Origin: Balaenoptera acutorostrata
Taxonomy: Eukaryota > Chordata > Mammalia > Artiodactyla > Balaenopteridae
DNA: 64,000 nucleotides
Direction of reading: 5' to 3'
Assembly (NCBI RefSeq): GCF_949987535.1
Contig: NC_080069.1
Span: 44,009,269 to 44,073,268, forward strand
Of the stretch, positions 11,195 to 22,567 are shown one piece after another (the first letter of the stretch is position 1; each line of letters opens with the position of its first letter). The notes beneath the pieces were generated by a model. It did not search any database, was not told where the DNA came from, and saw nothing but the letters and a program-made list of their open reading frames with translations. A program made the translations under genes and the position numbers.

Positions 11195-11400
11195 TGTGTT
11201 GGGCTGCACCCCACAGGCCTGCAAGCCCTGTACTTGCCCAGCCTCAATGAGACAGGAGGGAAGGCGGTAGGGCACAACCATTAAAAGAATGACACAAATA
11301 TTAAGAAGAATAGGATATGACAAAAACTGGTTAGAACCAACTAGGCCCAAGATGGCAGAAGATTCAACTTGCAGTAGACCTTGAGCCTCATTAATACATG
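11195..11400 (-). mobile_element. LTR-like fragment
   Basis: The minus strand contains a block (about 11205-11262) that ends GGGGTGCAGCCCAACA and matches a block at 28452-28510 almost base for base over about 45 bp. A terminal CAACA and the shared edge look like the 3' end of a retroviral LTR. Family not assigned. Confidence 0.4.
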
Positions 11401-11439
11401 CTCATTGTAATAGGTCAGCATATGCCATACTAAACACCC

Positions 11440-11605
11440 ACAGGCGCCATGACAGTTCATCTTTTCTCTGTGTCCTCACATGGTAAGAAGAAGCAAGGGA
11501 GCTCTTATGATCTGATCACCTTCCAAAGACCCCCTCCAAATACCATCACATTAGGGATTAGGTTTCAAGATAATAAATTTTGGCAGGACACATTCAGTCT
11601 ATAGC
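11440..11605 (+). mobile_element. Old LTR or MaLR-like repeat fragment
   Basis: Recognisable by ATACCATCACATTAGGGATT, AGGTTTCAAGATAATAAATT and ACATTCAGTCTATAGCATGA, an end common in old mammalian repeats. Family not assigned with confidence. Confidence 0.5.
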
Positions 11606-11726
11606 ATGAGAGAAAGAACAGTTACAAGGGCCTGCCCCAATATATGTTTCTGGCACCCTCAGTGGCCCCATCCAACTGATGGAAAACATCAGTTTTATCT
11701 TCTGACCAACAATAGTCTATGTGGGA

Positions 11727-12087
11727 GGGGCTTCCCTGGTGGCACAGTGGTTAAGAATCCGCCTGCTAATGCAGGGGACACGGGTTCGAGCCCTGGTCTG
11801 GGAAGATCCCACATGCCACGGAGCAACAAAGCCCATGCACCACAACTACTGAGCTTGCGCTCTAGAGCCCACAAGCCACAACTACTGAAGCCCGTGTGCC
11901 ACAACTACTGAAGCCTGCGCACCTAGAGCCTGTGCTCCGCAACAAAGAAAAGCCACTGCAATGAGAAGCCCTCACACCGCAACGAAGAGTAGCCGCCACT
12001 CGCCACAACTAGAGAAAGCCAGCGCACAGCAATGGAAGACCCAACGCAGCCAATAAATTAATTAATTAAATAAATCTATTAAAAAAA
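11727..12087 (+). mobile_element. CHR-type SINE with TSD
   Basis: A full-length copy from GGGGCTTCCCTGGTGGCACAG to an AATTAATTAATTAAATAAATC-type tail. A 16-bp TSD with one mismatch (AATAGTCTATGTGGGA) lies at 11711-11726 and 12088-12103. It has a duplicated ACTACTGAAGCCCG segment (near 11880 and 11900) that makes it longer than most copies. Confidence 0.94.
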
Positions 12088-12149
12088 AATAGTCCATGTG
12101 GGAATGTGCAAATCCCATGCTGAATACTTATTTTGTAGGGCTGGTGACC

Positions 12150-12385
12150 CTAGAGACCTGTTGTCATTCACTCTTGTCTGTGTGATAACCAATAGCCTCC
12201 AATTTCTCCATAGCCTCATTTTAGTGAGCGTAAAATGATACCTCATTGTGGTTTTAATTTGCACTTCCCTAAAGACTAATGATGTTGGACACTTTTTCAC
12301 GTGCTTTTCGGCTATTTGCACATCTTCAAGGGTCTGTTCAAGCCTTTTACCCATTTAAATAAATTGGGTTGTACATCTTTTTCTT
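12150..12385 (-). mobile_element. Old L1 ORF2 piece, inverted
   Basis: The minus strand reads L1 ORF2 C-terminal coding text (region of the motif around AAAACCACAATGAGGTATCA). It lies upstream of, and inverted relative to, a plus-strand L1 3' part at 12778-13445. In L1 order the inverted piece comes directly before the plus-strand piece, as expected from twin priming. Confidence 0.7.
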
Positions 12386-12411
12386 TTTTTTAAACAACAG
12401 GAATTTATTTT

Positions 12412-12723
12412 TTAGTAAATTTATTTATTTATTTTTGGCTGTGTTGGATCTTCATTGCTGTGCGTGAGCTTTTCTCTAGTTGCGGCGAGCAGGGACTACT
12501 CTTTCTTGCAGTGCGTGGGCTTCTCATTGTGGTGGCTTCTCTTGTTGCAGGAACACGGGCTCTAGGTGCGCAGGCTTCAGTAGTTGTGGCACGCAGGCTC
12601 AGTAGTTGTGGCGCACGGGCTTAGCTGCTCCGCGGCATGTGGGATCCTCCGGGACCAGAGCTCAAACCCGTGTCCCCTGCATTAGCAGGCGGATTCTTAA
12701 CCACTGTGCCACCAGGGAAGCCC
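12412..12723 (-). mobile_element. CHR-type SINE with TSD
   Basis: A full copy in reverse, inserted between the two halves of the old L1. A perfect 14-bp TSD (CAGGAATTTATTTT) lies at 12398-12411 and 12724-12737. It is therefore younger than the L1. Confidence 0.94.
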
Positions 12724-12777
12724 CAGGAATTTATTTTCTTACAGTTCTGGAGGCTGTAAGTCTGAGACCAGGCTATA

Positions 12778-13445
12778 ATCTTACAATGGGATAGTACTCA
12801 GCAATTAAAAAGAATAAACTAGTGTAGTTCATCTTTGTAAACAGTTGCTGGTGAATATGCAGAATGATATAACTGCTTTGGAGCATTATTTTGGGGGTTT
12901 CTTAAAAAATTACACATACATCTTCCTTATGACCCAGCAATTCCACCCAAGATAAATAAAAACATATGTCCACACAATGACATATGCATGAATATTCATA
13001 GCAGCTTTATTTGTAGTAGCCCCAAAGTGGAAACAACCCAAATGTCCATCATCTGGAGAATAGAAAAACTGAGAAACATCCATACAATAGAATACTACTC
13101 AGCAGTAAAAATGAATTAACTCTTTATATGTGCTATAACATGAATGAATCAAAAACATGATACTTCCCAAATGAAGGCAAACATAAAAGAGTACACACTG
13201 TATAATTCCATGTATATGAATTTCTACAACAGGCAAAGCTTATTTCTAGGAACAGAAACGGATCAGTGTTGCTTTTAGGGAAGGGTGTGGGGAGGATTTC
13301 CTGGGAAGGGCAGAAGGGAATTTTCTGGGGTGATGGCAATGTTCTATATATTGTTTGGAGTGATTACACTGAAGTATACAGTTGTCAAAATTCATCAATT
13401 TAAACATTTAAGATCTGTACATGTCATAGTATATAAATTATATCT
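12778..13445 (+). mobile_element. Old L1 3' end
   Basis: Plus-strand L1 text: GATAGTACTCAGCAATTAAA, TTATGACCCAGCAATTCCAC, GTGGAAACAACCCAAATGTC, AGAATACTACTCAGCAGTAA, and a 3' UTR ending near TATATCTCTTTAAAAAAACT. It is diverged and has no intact frame. Together with 12150-12385 it forms one L1 with an inverted 5' part. Confidence 0.8.
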
Positions 13446-13475
13446 CTTTAAAAAAACTGAATTAAGCCTCAATTT

Positions 13476-13821
13476 ATTTATTTATTTATTTATTTATTTA
13501 ATTTTTGGGCTGCATTGAGTCTTCGTTGTTGCGCGAGGGCTTTTCTCTCTAGTTGCCTCGAGCGGAGGCTGCTCTTCGTTGAGGTGTGTTGCCTTCTCAT
13601 TGCGGTGGCTTCTCTTGCTTCTGAGCACGGGCTCTAGGCATGTGGGCTTCAGTAGTTGTGGTGCACAGGCTCAGAAGTTGTGGTGCACAGGCTCAGTAGT
13701 TGTGGCTCACAGGATTAGTTGCTCTGTGGCATATGGGATCTTCCTGGACCAGGGCTTGAATTCATGTCCCCTGCATTGGCAGGCGGATGCTTAACCACTG
13801 TGCCACGAGGGAAGTCCCTAT
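13476..13821 (-). mobile_element. CHR-type SINE with TSD
   Basis: A full copy in reverse with a long TTTA-repeat tail (13474-13502), ending GCCACGAGGGAAGTCCC. TSD GCCTCAATTT at 13466-13475 and 13822-13831 (10 bp, exact). Confidence 0.92.
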
Positions 13822-14479
13822 GCCTCAATTTTGGATTGCTGTCACCAGGTGGCAGTGGAAACTAATTTCTAAGAGTCCAACTGTAAAGTGTGTGCAATGC
13901 CTAAGATCTGTAAATCATTCTATTAGTGAGTGTTCTTGAAAGCATGAGGCACAGTTCTGTAAGCATGAATTTTAAATTTCAATCAGTAGTATTGTGCTGG
14001 AGGTCTCTTTGTGTTTCTTACCCTCCCCCTGCCCCATTCAGCACCGTGTTTTAAAGATCTATTTACTCTGTTGTGTGTCTATCTAGCTCATTGCTCCTTA
14101 CTGTGACAGAACATTCCAGTGATGGATGCCTCATTGTGTCCAGCCCTCCAATCACCACAAATAACTTTGTGATAAAATATCCTCTTACATGTTCTTTATG
14201 CACCTGTGTGAGAATTTCTCTAATGATATAGCCAGGAGTGGGGTTCTTCCCAGCTCCACTCATAATATTTATTTATCTGTACATTTTTATCCCCTCTATT
14301 TCATAAATTCCCCCAAAATTCTTTGTGCTAAGACAGCTGAATCCAGGCAACATCCCAAACTTTTAAATTAAAGGAAATGTATGCTGTGAGTCGTTTTATT
14401 TGTATGTCTCTCTGCAAAATGTGTAGTGCTCTTTGTGATGTCGTTTAAATTTACAAAATAGTATTGTTGACTAAGATTT

Positions 14480-14763
14480 TCTTAAATAATTTATTTATTC
14501 ATTTATTTTATTTTTGGCTGTGTTGGGTCTTTGTTGCTGCATGCGGGCTTTCTCTAGTTGTGGTGAGCGGGGTCTATTCTTCGTTACAATGCACGGGCTT
14601 CTCATTGTGGTGGCTTCTCTTGTTGTGGCGCATGGGCTCAGTAGTTGTGGTGCACAGGCTTAGCTGCTCCGCGACATGTGGGATCTTCCCGCACCAAGGA
14701 TCGTACCCGTGTCCCCTGCATTGGCAGGCGGATTCTTAACCACTGAGCCACCAGGGAAGTCCC
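14480..14763 (-). mobile_element. CHR-type SINE with TSD
   Basis: A copy in reverse with a shortened interior. It is bounded by an exact 15-bp TSD (TGTTGACTAAGATTT) at 14465-14479 and 14764-14778. The missing interior suggests recombination between the internal direct repeats of the SINE. Confidence 0.94.
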
Positions 14764-14904
14764 TGTTGACTAAGATTTGAACCTCCAAATTGGTAATCGT
14801 GGATTATCTTCTACTGAATAAATTTCTCCTGATTCTTTGTGGTAAAACAGCTGAATTTAAGCAACATTCTAAATTTTAAATTATCGGTGATGTTTTAGAA
14901 CAAG

Positions 14905-15115
14905 AAGTTTTCTCAACAGTGGCACTATTGACATTTGGGGTCTGATAATTCTTTGCTGTAGGGGGCTGTCCTGTGCATTATAGGATGTCCCTGGCTCCTA
15001 CCCACTAGATGCCAGTAGCATCCCTCCTCCCTGGTTGTGACAACCAAAAATGTCTCCAGACATTGTCAAATGTCCAATGAGGGGGGCAAATCACCTCCAG
15101 TTGAGAACCACTGTT
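14905..15115 (+). mobile_element. hAT-type MITE-like DNA transposon
   Basis: Ends in TTGAGAACCACTG, a terminal inverted repeat of hAT non-autonomous elements. It contains TGACATTTGGGGTCTGATAA, TGTGCATTATAGGATGTCCC and CCACTAGATGCCAGTAGCAT. This is a common ancient mammalian repeat; I do not give a family name. Confidence 0.75.
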
Positions 15116-15179
15116 TTATGGTAAAAAAAAACTCTGGGATTCACTTGGGACCCTTTTGCTAGACTCTCCCCCCCTTTTC

Positions 15180-15502
15180 ATTTTTAATAAATTTATTTAT
15201 TTATTTTTGGCTGCATTGGGTCTTTGTTGCTGCACGTTGGCTTTTCTCTAGTTGCGGCGAGAGGGGGCTACTCTTCGTTGTGGTGGGCGGGCTTCTCATT
15301 GCGGTGGCTTCTCTTATTGTGGAGCACGGGCTCTAGGCATGCAGGCTCAGTAGTTGTGGCTCACAGGCTCTAGAGCGCAGGCTCAGTAGTTGTGGTGCAC
15401 GGGCTTAGTTGCTCTGCGGCATGTGGGATCTTCCAGGGCTCGAACCCGTGTCCCCTGCACTGGCAGGCTGATTCTTAACCACTGCGCCACCAGGGAAGCC
15501 CC
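15180..15502 (-). mobile_element. CHR-type SINE
   Basis: A full copy in reverse from TTTTTAATAAATTTATTTATT to ACCAGGGAAGCCCC. The flanks are pyrimidine-rich on both sides (CCCCCTTTTC and CTCCCCTTTC), so the TSD is uncertain. Confidence 0.92.
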
Positions 15503-15907
15503 CCCTCCCCTTTCTTTCTGTCAGTTTATTTCAACCCTAATCTCAACTACAGACTTGTATTACATGGTCATTTAAAAAATGTCCGTCCCTGCTTTCTAGC
15601 TGGAATAACGTTCTTTCTGGAGATACTTACCAGAGCCCTTAGTCTCTTAGTGGACTGAGCACCAAGTAGTCTTTGCTAGGTTTCCTGGCTTCCCTGTCTC
15701 AGACACTAAAGTGCATCAGAGGAGGAAGTGAGAGTCAGAATTCTCCTTGTGTCCGGCTCCCAGAGGAATCCAGAAGAGCAGGTAGAACCCCACAGTGACT
15801 GATAAGATCTTAATAGTCTGTTGACCCAGTCTGCAAGGGGAACAGAAAAAGGGGGTCTTTCTTTTTAGTTCTCACATCCTCTCCCCTCCTCTCTCTAGAT
15901 CTCTTTT

Positions 15908-16083
15908 TTTTTTTTTTTTTGGTTGCACTGTGTCTTAGTTGTTGCAGGCGGGCTCCTTAGTTGCGGCTCGCCAGCTCCTTAGTTGTGGCATGCATGTGGA
16001 ATCTAGTTCCCTGACCAGGGATCGAACCTGGGCCCCCTGCATTGGGAGCTCAGAGTCTCAACCACTGCGCCAGCAGGGAAGTC
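15908..16083 (-). mobile_element. Short CHR-related SINE with long TSD
   Basis: A shorter SINE class (GGTTGCACTGTGTCTTAGTT ... CAGCAGGGAAG in reverse). Perfect 18-bp TSD (TCTCTCTAGATCTCTTTT) at 15890-15907 and 16084-16101. The repeated GCTCCTTAGTTG segments are the internal duplications of this class. Confidence 0.94.
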
Positions 16084-16207
16084 TCTCTCTAGATCTCTTT
16101 TGTAACAATTTTTATCTACAGTCCTTGGATAAGCACCCAGAGTGATGACTGTCCCCTGTATTCCTCAGCACACTAGCACTGTACCTTTCTCAGGAAAGTT
16201 CTCTGTG

Positions 16208-16329
16208 TGGGAATTTCCTGGTGGTCCAGTGGTTAGGACTCAGCACTTTCACTGCTGAGGGCCCGGTTCAATACCAGGTCAGGGAACTAAGATCATGCAA
16301 GCCGAGCAGCGTGGTCAAAAAAAAAAAAA
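16208..16329 (+). mobile_element. Short CHR-related SINE with TSD
   Basis: About 120 bp from GGGAATTTCCTGGTGGTCC to a pure A-run. Perfect 15-bp TSD (GGAAAGTTCTCTGTG) at 16193-16207 and 16330-16344. The tRNA-like head and the B-box-like GGTTCAATACC are visible. Confidence 0.95.
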
Positions 16330-16444
16330 GGAAAGTTCTCTGTGGTCAAATAAGTGAGGACAACACTGCCCACTGAATCCCTGTCTCGGACACTGGCAAT
16401 GACCATTAGATTATTAAAGGCATTGAGAAGCTCTTCAGATGTCT

Positions 16445-16557
16445 TTTTTTTTTGGCCGTGCTGCATGGTATGCAGGATCTTTCCTGACTAGGGATTGAAC
16501 CCAGGCCATGGAAGTGAAAGTACAGAGTCCTAACCACTGGACTGCCAGGGAACTCCC
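16445..16557 (-). mobile_element. Short CHR-related SINE with TSD
   Basis: A reversed short SINE. Exact 10-bp TSD (TCAGATGTCT) at 16435-16444 and 16558-16567. It lies only 115 bp from the previous SINE in the opposite orientation. Confidence 0.93.
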
Positions 16558-17019
16558 TCAGATGTCTATTTTTAACCTAGCATTTCTCAGATTGACTACA
16601 GAACTTTCCCATTCCTCCTCCATTGTTTAACAAATATTTATCGGTATTAACACCCCCAGAACTGGTATCCCAAGGAACACAGTTTGGGAAATGTTGTCTT
16701 AGCTATTAACAACCTACATCTTTTGTAAATTGCCTTCAAAAGCCATTAATGCGTTCATTCATTTATTCAAAATACTGTTGGGCATCCACCATCCTAGTAT
16801 GAGGACTACGAAGATTACTCGTCCAGGCAGCCCCCCGGTGGACAGATGAATCAGATCGTGTCAGTAGATATGTGAAGGTCTGAGCCAGATGTTGGGGAAA
16901 CAGTGGAACCCAGTGATTAACTCTGACACTGGAGTTCTGCTAACCTTCACAGACCAGGCAATACCTCGCTAAGCCTAGAATACGAGATCGAGTCCCTTAA
17001 TCCTTGCAGTGTCAGGGGC

Positions 17020-17130
17020 TTGTTAGAAAGGCAGAATCTCAGGCTCCACGTTGGAACTACCAAGTCAGAACCTGTGCTTTAACAAGATCTCCAAGGGATC
17101 TTTATGTACATTACTGTTTGAGAAGCACTG
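17020..17130 (-). mobile_element. MER5-type hAT fragment
   Basis: Fits the MER5A-like pattern: GGCAGAATCTCAGGCTCCAC, CCTGTGCTTTAACAAGATCT, TGTTTGAGAAGCACTG. It is diverged. No other gene or repeat was recognised in 16570-17940. Confidence 0.65.
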
Positions 17131-17954
17131 CCTTAAAATGAGCACACTCTCTCACAAGAAAGTAAACAGAAACAAAATGCAGTTCTGTGTGATGTCTTGG
17201 CCAAAGGCTGACCTAGCAGCCTCCAGGCCAGGCCAGTCAGACAGGATAGGAAGGGAAGATCAGCAGAGGCAACGAGTGTCTTCTTTCCTCTCCTCACCCT
17301 CACCCAGCAATGACTGATTCAGCAGGTAAGGCTACAGGCATGTCATCCGGTAGCAGGGACAGGTAATGAGGCCATACCTGTGGTCCTTCCTGCCTAGGTG
17401 TCTGCCATGACTGGGTAGGCATAATGGGTTTGACTGGGAGGAAGGGAAAGAGTAGGGTTTGGAGGGGAAGGGGATACTTCCCGTTACCCTCCCAGAGATA
17501 CCATCTCTGCTCTAGACCAGACAAATGGCCAGCCACAGAGCCACAGAGCCCAGGGTTCAGGGCTCAGGGCTCAGGAACTTTAAGCTTCTTCCTCTTGATC
17601 CTCAACATTTGTTGAGGGAGGAGGTACAGGGAGGGTTCATGGCAGCCCGATCCATTGGGAAGGAAAGAAGTTCAGGGCGAGCGCACCTCGACGCTGAGCA
17701 GGTGGCCGGGTTTTGCAATCTCTTTCCCTCCACAGGTCGTGCACTTGTCTGGGTGTAGCCCTGGGCACTGGTGGGGCAAGCTCTGTGGGCTACAGTGAGA
17801 CTGAGGTCAGGCTGGGCCTTTGCTAGGGGCCCTGGTGAGGACCCGGGGGAAGGCTTTTCCCACAGACTAGGCTGTGATGGGTGGAGGGCAACTAGCCTAG
17901 GGTGGGGGTAACTAAGGGGAAGGAAACTGAAAACCACAACATAAATAACCACAA

Positions 17955-18479
17955 TGAAGGGGAGCAGAATATGCTATTTTGAGCTGTAAGCACTTGAAAA
18001 ATAGCAAATGTAGGGAGAGGCTTTCTCTGAACTCTCCTTATCTGCCTAAAGATAGATCTTCCAGAAGAACTCATTTGTCATAGAGTCCCTCTCCGGTGGT
18101 GTCATCAACTAGGGAAGAGTGACTCTTATCACAGGAGAGGAGACTAGAAGTTGATAGCACACCCAGAAAATAAAATTTGTCATGAACTACCATATCTTCA
18201 ATCTAAGGGCCCATTCATCTATCCTTAAAATCATTTTCCCTCACCTGAGAGTCCTACATTCCCTGCCCAACCCCCCTCTTCCCTATTAAGATGGTATTTA
18301 ATCCTGAATTCTAAGCCACCTCAGGGCATTCGTTATTCATTTCCCCTTGGGTATCTCCAATGAGGTATACATGTTAATCAACTTCTGTTTGTTTTTCTCT
18401 TGTTAATCTGTCTTTTATTACGGGGGTCTCAGCTAAGAATTCAGAAGGGTAGAGAAAACATTATTTTTTCTCCCCTACA
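17955..18479 (+). mobile_element. Solo LTR
   Basis: About 525 bp from TGAAGGGGAGCAGAATATGC to ATTTTTTCTCCCCTACA, so it has TG...CA ends. It contains a TTAATCTGTCTTTTATTACG block before the 3' end. The same family occurs reversed at 43823-44420 and 50358-50795, and a related one at 30263-30805. No internal sequence flanks it, so it appears to be a solo LTR from recombination. ERVL/ERV1 class not decided. Confidence 0.75.
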
Positions 18480-20560
18480 ACATCAAAATACCAACAGCAG
18501 CACTGCCCCTGCCCTTAGGAGGTCTTATGTGTGATGCACCTCCCAGCAGGGAGTGCCTCTCTGCACCCTCCAGGGGCCAGAACAGATGAGGTGAGCACCC
18601 AGTGCCTGAATCCACCAGGATGAAGACTTCTTGCTATTCTACCTAGATACTCCAAAGGTAAGTCAGGCAGCAGTAGACAGAGATGGGATAGGGAGGTGGC
18701 ATTTCAAGCAGAGGGAAGGGCCCACACAAAGGCCCAAAGGCAAGACCACACTCACCTGGGTGGGAAGAGGGATCAACTTACACATCTCCATCCAGTTCTG
18801 ATGTAGCTGGCCCTATTGTGTTTTCTACTCTCCAAGGACACCATTCATATCCTGTGCCTGTCACTGTTGGTAGAGTCCCTGTTTGTTCCCCAAGGACAGG
18901 ACTACTTGTGACTCACTTTGTTTTCCAGCAGCCCACTACAGGTGGCCCAACCTAACCCTGACTGTAAGACTAAGAGCTCCCCATAGCTCCATGGTAGGTG
19001 CTCAGGACACCTGGATCCGCTGTAGCAACCCTGCTCCCGCAGGCAACCTCCTCAGAAGGGTACCTGCCTCACTACCTCCTACTCTTTTCTGAAGAAAGGG
19101 TTAACTTAGAGAGTTGTTTGCTGAGGTTCCTGACACGAACCAGGCCAAGGCGTATCTGGGGGCGGACTCCTTGGCTGGGACTTGCCCGGGTCAGTCTGGT
19201 TTGTTCCTGATAACGTGAGCAGAGGATGATGTATGTGTGTTCTAAAAAATCCAAATAAAATTCTGGCTGCAAAAGTAAATCATGCTCATTGTAGAAAAAT
19301 TGGAAAATAAAGAAAAATATAAATGAAAAAATAGATACCACCTTTAATCCCACCACCTAAAGGCAACCTCTTTATACATTTTGATGAATTCCTTCCAAGT
19401 TTTTTTTTTTCCCTACGCATATATGTGTACATGTTTAACATAGCTGAGATCATACTGACTATGAGTTTCATGCCTTCCTTTTTCACTTGGCAGTACATTA
19501 TAAGCTCTTACTCATTTGCTGTAATCATCAATATTCCATCCTACCCGCATATAATTTAGTTAGCTATGTCCCTGTAGTGGTTACAGATTTATATCACACT
19601 TCAACTGGGAATGTGCAGAAAAACTGTGATTTCTATATTCTTCGTCTCTAGCTGATCTAGTCTCCTGCACAACTTCCTACCTCCTCAAGAGGGAAAATTA
19701 ACAGTGGGTCTAACTAAAGAATAATCTGAAGAAATAATTTGAATCGCCTGCCTTTAGGGTTTTGTCTTCCTATGTGACCCCATTTTGCATGTCAGAAACC
19801 TCCGTCTTCCTCTTTGCTTCTTTTCTGTAACAAATTCTAACCACTGCTCCTCCTGCCTTCTCATGGATACGGAATCGGCCAGGGTCTCAGCAGAAAACAG
19901 ATGGCTTATCCAACGCAGTCACTGAAGAGTTTCATAATGGGACTACCTACGAAGATGCCAGCAAGCCTAGGGTAACACATAAGAAATGGCGAAGCACTCA
20001 GGACCAGAGATATGTGAGGGCATTACCACCCTTAGTCCTGGGAGCAACGGCAAAAGCTGCAGCTGTGCGAGCGAGACCGTCGCACAGGAATTTAGGAGGA
20101 GGGATGCAGCCATGGCCTCCCCCGTGGTCTGGCTGAGAGGGAACTAGGGGACTAATGACTCTGACATCTCCCTCCACCTGCCCTCTATCTCTTTTCAGGG
20201 TCTCCCATTGGCCCGACTGAATGGGAAGGCAGGGGAACAAGTATTCTGCAGAGGTCAACCTCCCAGTATACAGAGAGGGTGGAAAACGGTGGACAAAGGA
20301 TTTGAAGGGGCAAGTGAAGAATAACTAGCCCACGTGATTTGTGCTGAGGAGGAAAAAAACCAAAAGAAACAGGCACATTAATACTTTTCATATCATGTCT
20401 ATTATTGGACTTCCAAGTTGCTTCTTATTTTCACTTTTATAAATAATGTTTTTTCAAATGGGGACATCTCTCAAACTCGAAATTTTCTACTGAAGTTAAT
20501 ATATAATGAGAAGAGGTGCAGGGTCTCCCAGAGTCCAATTGTATTAGTTAAGTCTCTCTC
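18480..20560. other. Unclassified stretch, old repeats probable
   Basis: 19210-19640 is AT-rich and resembles an ancient dispersed repeat (GTAAATCATGCTCATTGTAG, AATCCCACCACCTAAAGGCA, TTTCACTTGGCAGTACATTA). 19860-20340 also looks like an old repeat, but I cannot assign it. No gene was recognised. Confidence 0.45.
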
Positions 20561-20566
20561 TCTCTC

Positions 20567-20690
20567 TTTTTTTTTTTTTTGCCACGCTGCTCAGCTTGTG
20601 GGATCTGAGTTCCCCAACTAGGGGTTGATCCTGGGCCCTGGGCAGTGAGAGCACGGAGTCCTAACCACTGGACCACCAGGGATTCCCAAG
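20567..20690 (-). mobile_element. Short CHR-related SINE
   Basis: A reversed short SINE from the T-run after a TC-repeat (20551-20566) to CCACCAGGGATTCCC. The TC-rich flank blurs the TSD (AAGTCTCTCTC... versus AAGTTACATCTC). Confidence 0.88.
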
Positions 20691-22140
20691 TTACATCTCT
20701 TTTGTTTATAAGTTACAAAAACACATCAGAGCTAGATTAAACTGAAAAAAAAAGAGGGGGACATTATCAGGATTGTTAGGATACTAGAGAGTCTCCCAAG
20801 GCCCAGTGGGCTTCAGGAGTATGGGAACAGCAGCTACAGGGAGCAGCTGCTCCCCCTCGGGCTGAGGCAGCCCACACCGCCATCCCACCCTCACGGCTAA
20901 GACTCAGACCTTGTAGGAGAGGGTGTAGCTGTGGTTCACGGGATGGTAGAGAAGTCACTATGGTGCTGCACTGGCAGAGCAGAATATGCTGGAAATCCAC
21001 CCTCTAGAGTGCTTGGGATGTATTTACTGGGGTCCCTCTTCTACAAAACCACCTGTAGCAGGAGTGCAAGGGGAAGCTGGGGCGTTTGCATCATGCTGGC
21101 CACTGTGCACTGTAGGAGCTGGATGCTAAAGGAGCCATCTGTCCTGCAGGACGCTGATGCAGGATAAGTCACTTGCATTGCAGGAGCTGGATACTGGAGA
21201 AGCTGTCCAGGCTGTAGGAGCCAGGTGCTGTCTGCCACAGGGGCCTGCTGAGCAGAGCACACCGGAATCCGTTAGGAAAATCCCTCCTACAGTGTCTCTC
21301 CAGTGCCCTCTACTGACAAAGCTTAACATCGGTCAGCTGGCAAAGGAAAAAGTTTGAGATGATCCACTACATTTTTGCAGGGCAGACAATGAAGATTGAA
21401 TTTGGAGCTGAGAGGCAATAGATTGAGAACTAGCACAACCCCAACTCCACATGCCCATAGGAGGGACGATGACTGATCCAGCTGGTGCCACCCCTGGATT
21501 GGTCAGTCACCTGTGCTGAGAATGGAACTGCATTCATAAAAAGAGAAGCAGGGAGCATGGACAGGCAGGTGCAAGAAAGCCAGCTGGTCACCAAGCAGCC
21601 TTCGGGCTCTCCAGGGGAGAGAAACAAGCATCTCAGTCCTTAGAGAAATTGTCTGTCCTATAGATCAGGGACATTTCATCAAGCTTCACCATGGCTTGAA
21701 AAAATACTCCTCAAGACTACCCATTTTCTTTTATTCAAACATGCAGCTCACCAAGAAACCTTCTGATGTTTCCTCCCATCTACACAAAACCAGATGAGGG
21801 ACAGATTTTGGGCAGTGGCTACGTATTCTGCTGTTTGAAAAGGGATATCATCCACCATAATCTAATAAATCAGCCTTTGATGTTATCAGCCATGGGTGTT
21901 ATTAGTGAAAGTCTGTCACCAAGAATCTGCTCTTATGTGGTGCAGTAAGAAGTAAGGTTCTGACCCTGAGGAGCTGAGAACCAGGTTTTGGACTCGAGGG
22001 ACTCAATCAGGGTGTTCTCCTGAAGGACCTGCAGCCTACATCCTACACAACATCGCTAGCACATTCCCCAAGGAAGAGCCCTGCAGAACACATAATTGGA
22101 CATGGATATATCGAAATCTATAAATGTCCAACCAACAACC
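20691..22140. other. Unclassified stretch
   Basis: No gene was recognised. 21110-21230 contains an imperfectly repeated GCA(G/T)TGCAGGAGCTGGATG-like unit (TGTAGGAGCTGGATGCTAAA, TGCAGGAGCTGGATACTGGA, TGTAGGAGCCAGGTGCTG), spaced about 40-60 bp, perhaps a decayed minisatellite. 22141-22170 is a short CCTT run. Confidence 0.4.
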
Positions 22141-22207
22141 AACCTTCCTTCCTCCCTTCCTTCCTTCATAAATAAACAGCATACTTACTACTGAGCCAGC
22201 ACTATTT

Positions 22208-22567
22208 TGTTTTTTTTTTAATTAATTAATTAATATTTTATTTTTGGCTGCATTGGGTCTTTGTTGCTGCGTGTGGGCTTTCTCTAGTTGTGGTGAGCGG
22301 GGGCTACTCTTCATTGCGGTGTGCGGGCTTCTCATTGCGGTGGCCTCTCTTTGTTGTGGAGCAGAGGCTCTAGGCACACAGGCTTCAGTAGTTGTGGCAT
22401 GCAGGCTCAGTAGTTGTGGATCATGGGCTCTAGAGCACAGGCTCAGTAGCTGCGGCACACAGGCTTAGTTGCTCTGTGGCATGTGGGATCTTCCTGGACC
22501 AGGGCTCAAACCCGTGTCCCCTGCATTGGCAGGCGGATTCTTAACCACTGTGCCACCAGGGAAGTCC
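22208..22567 (-). mobile_element. CHR-type SINE
   Basis: A full copy in reverse from TTTTTTTTTAATTAATTAATT to ACCAGGGAAGTCC. It is long (about 360 bp) and includes the duplicated internal blocks. No clean TSD. Confidence 0.92.
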
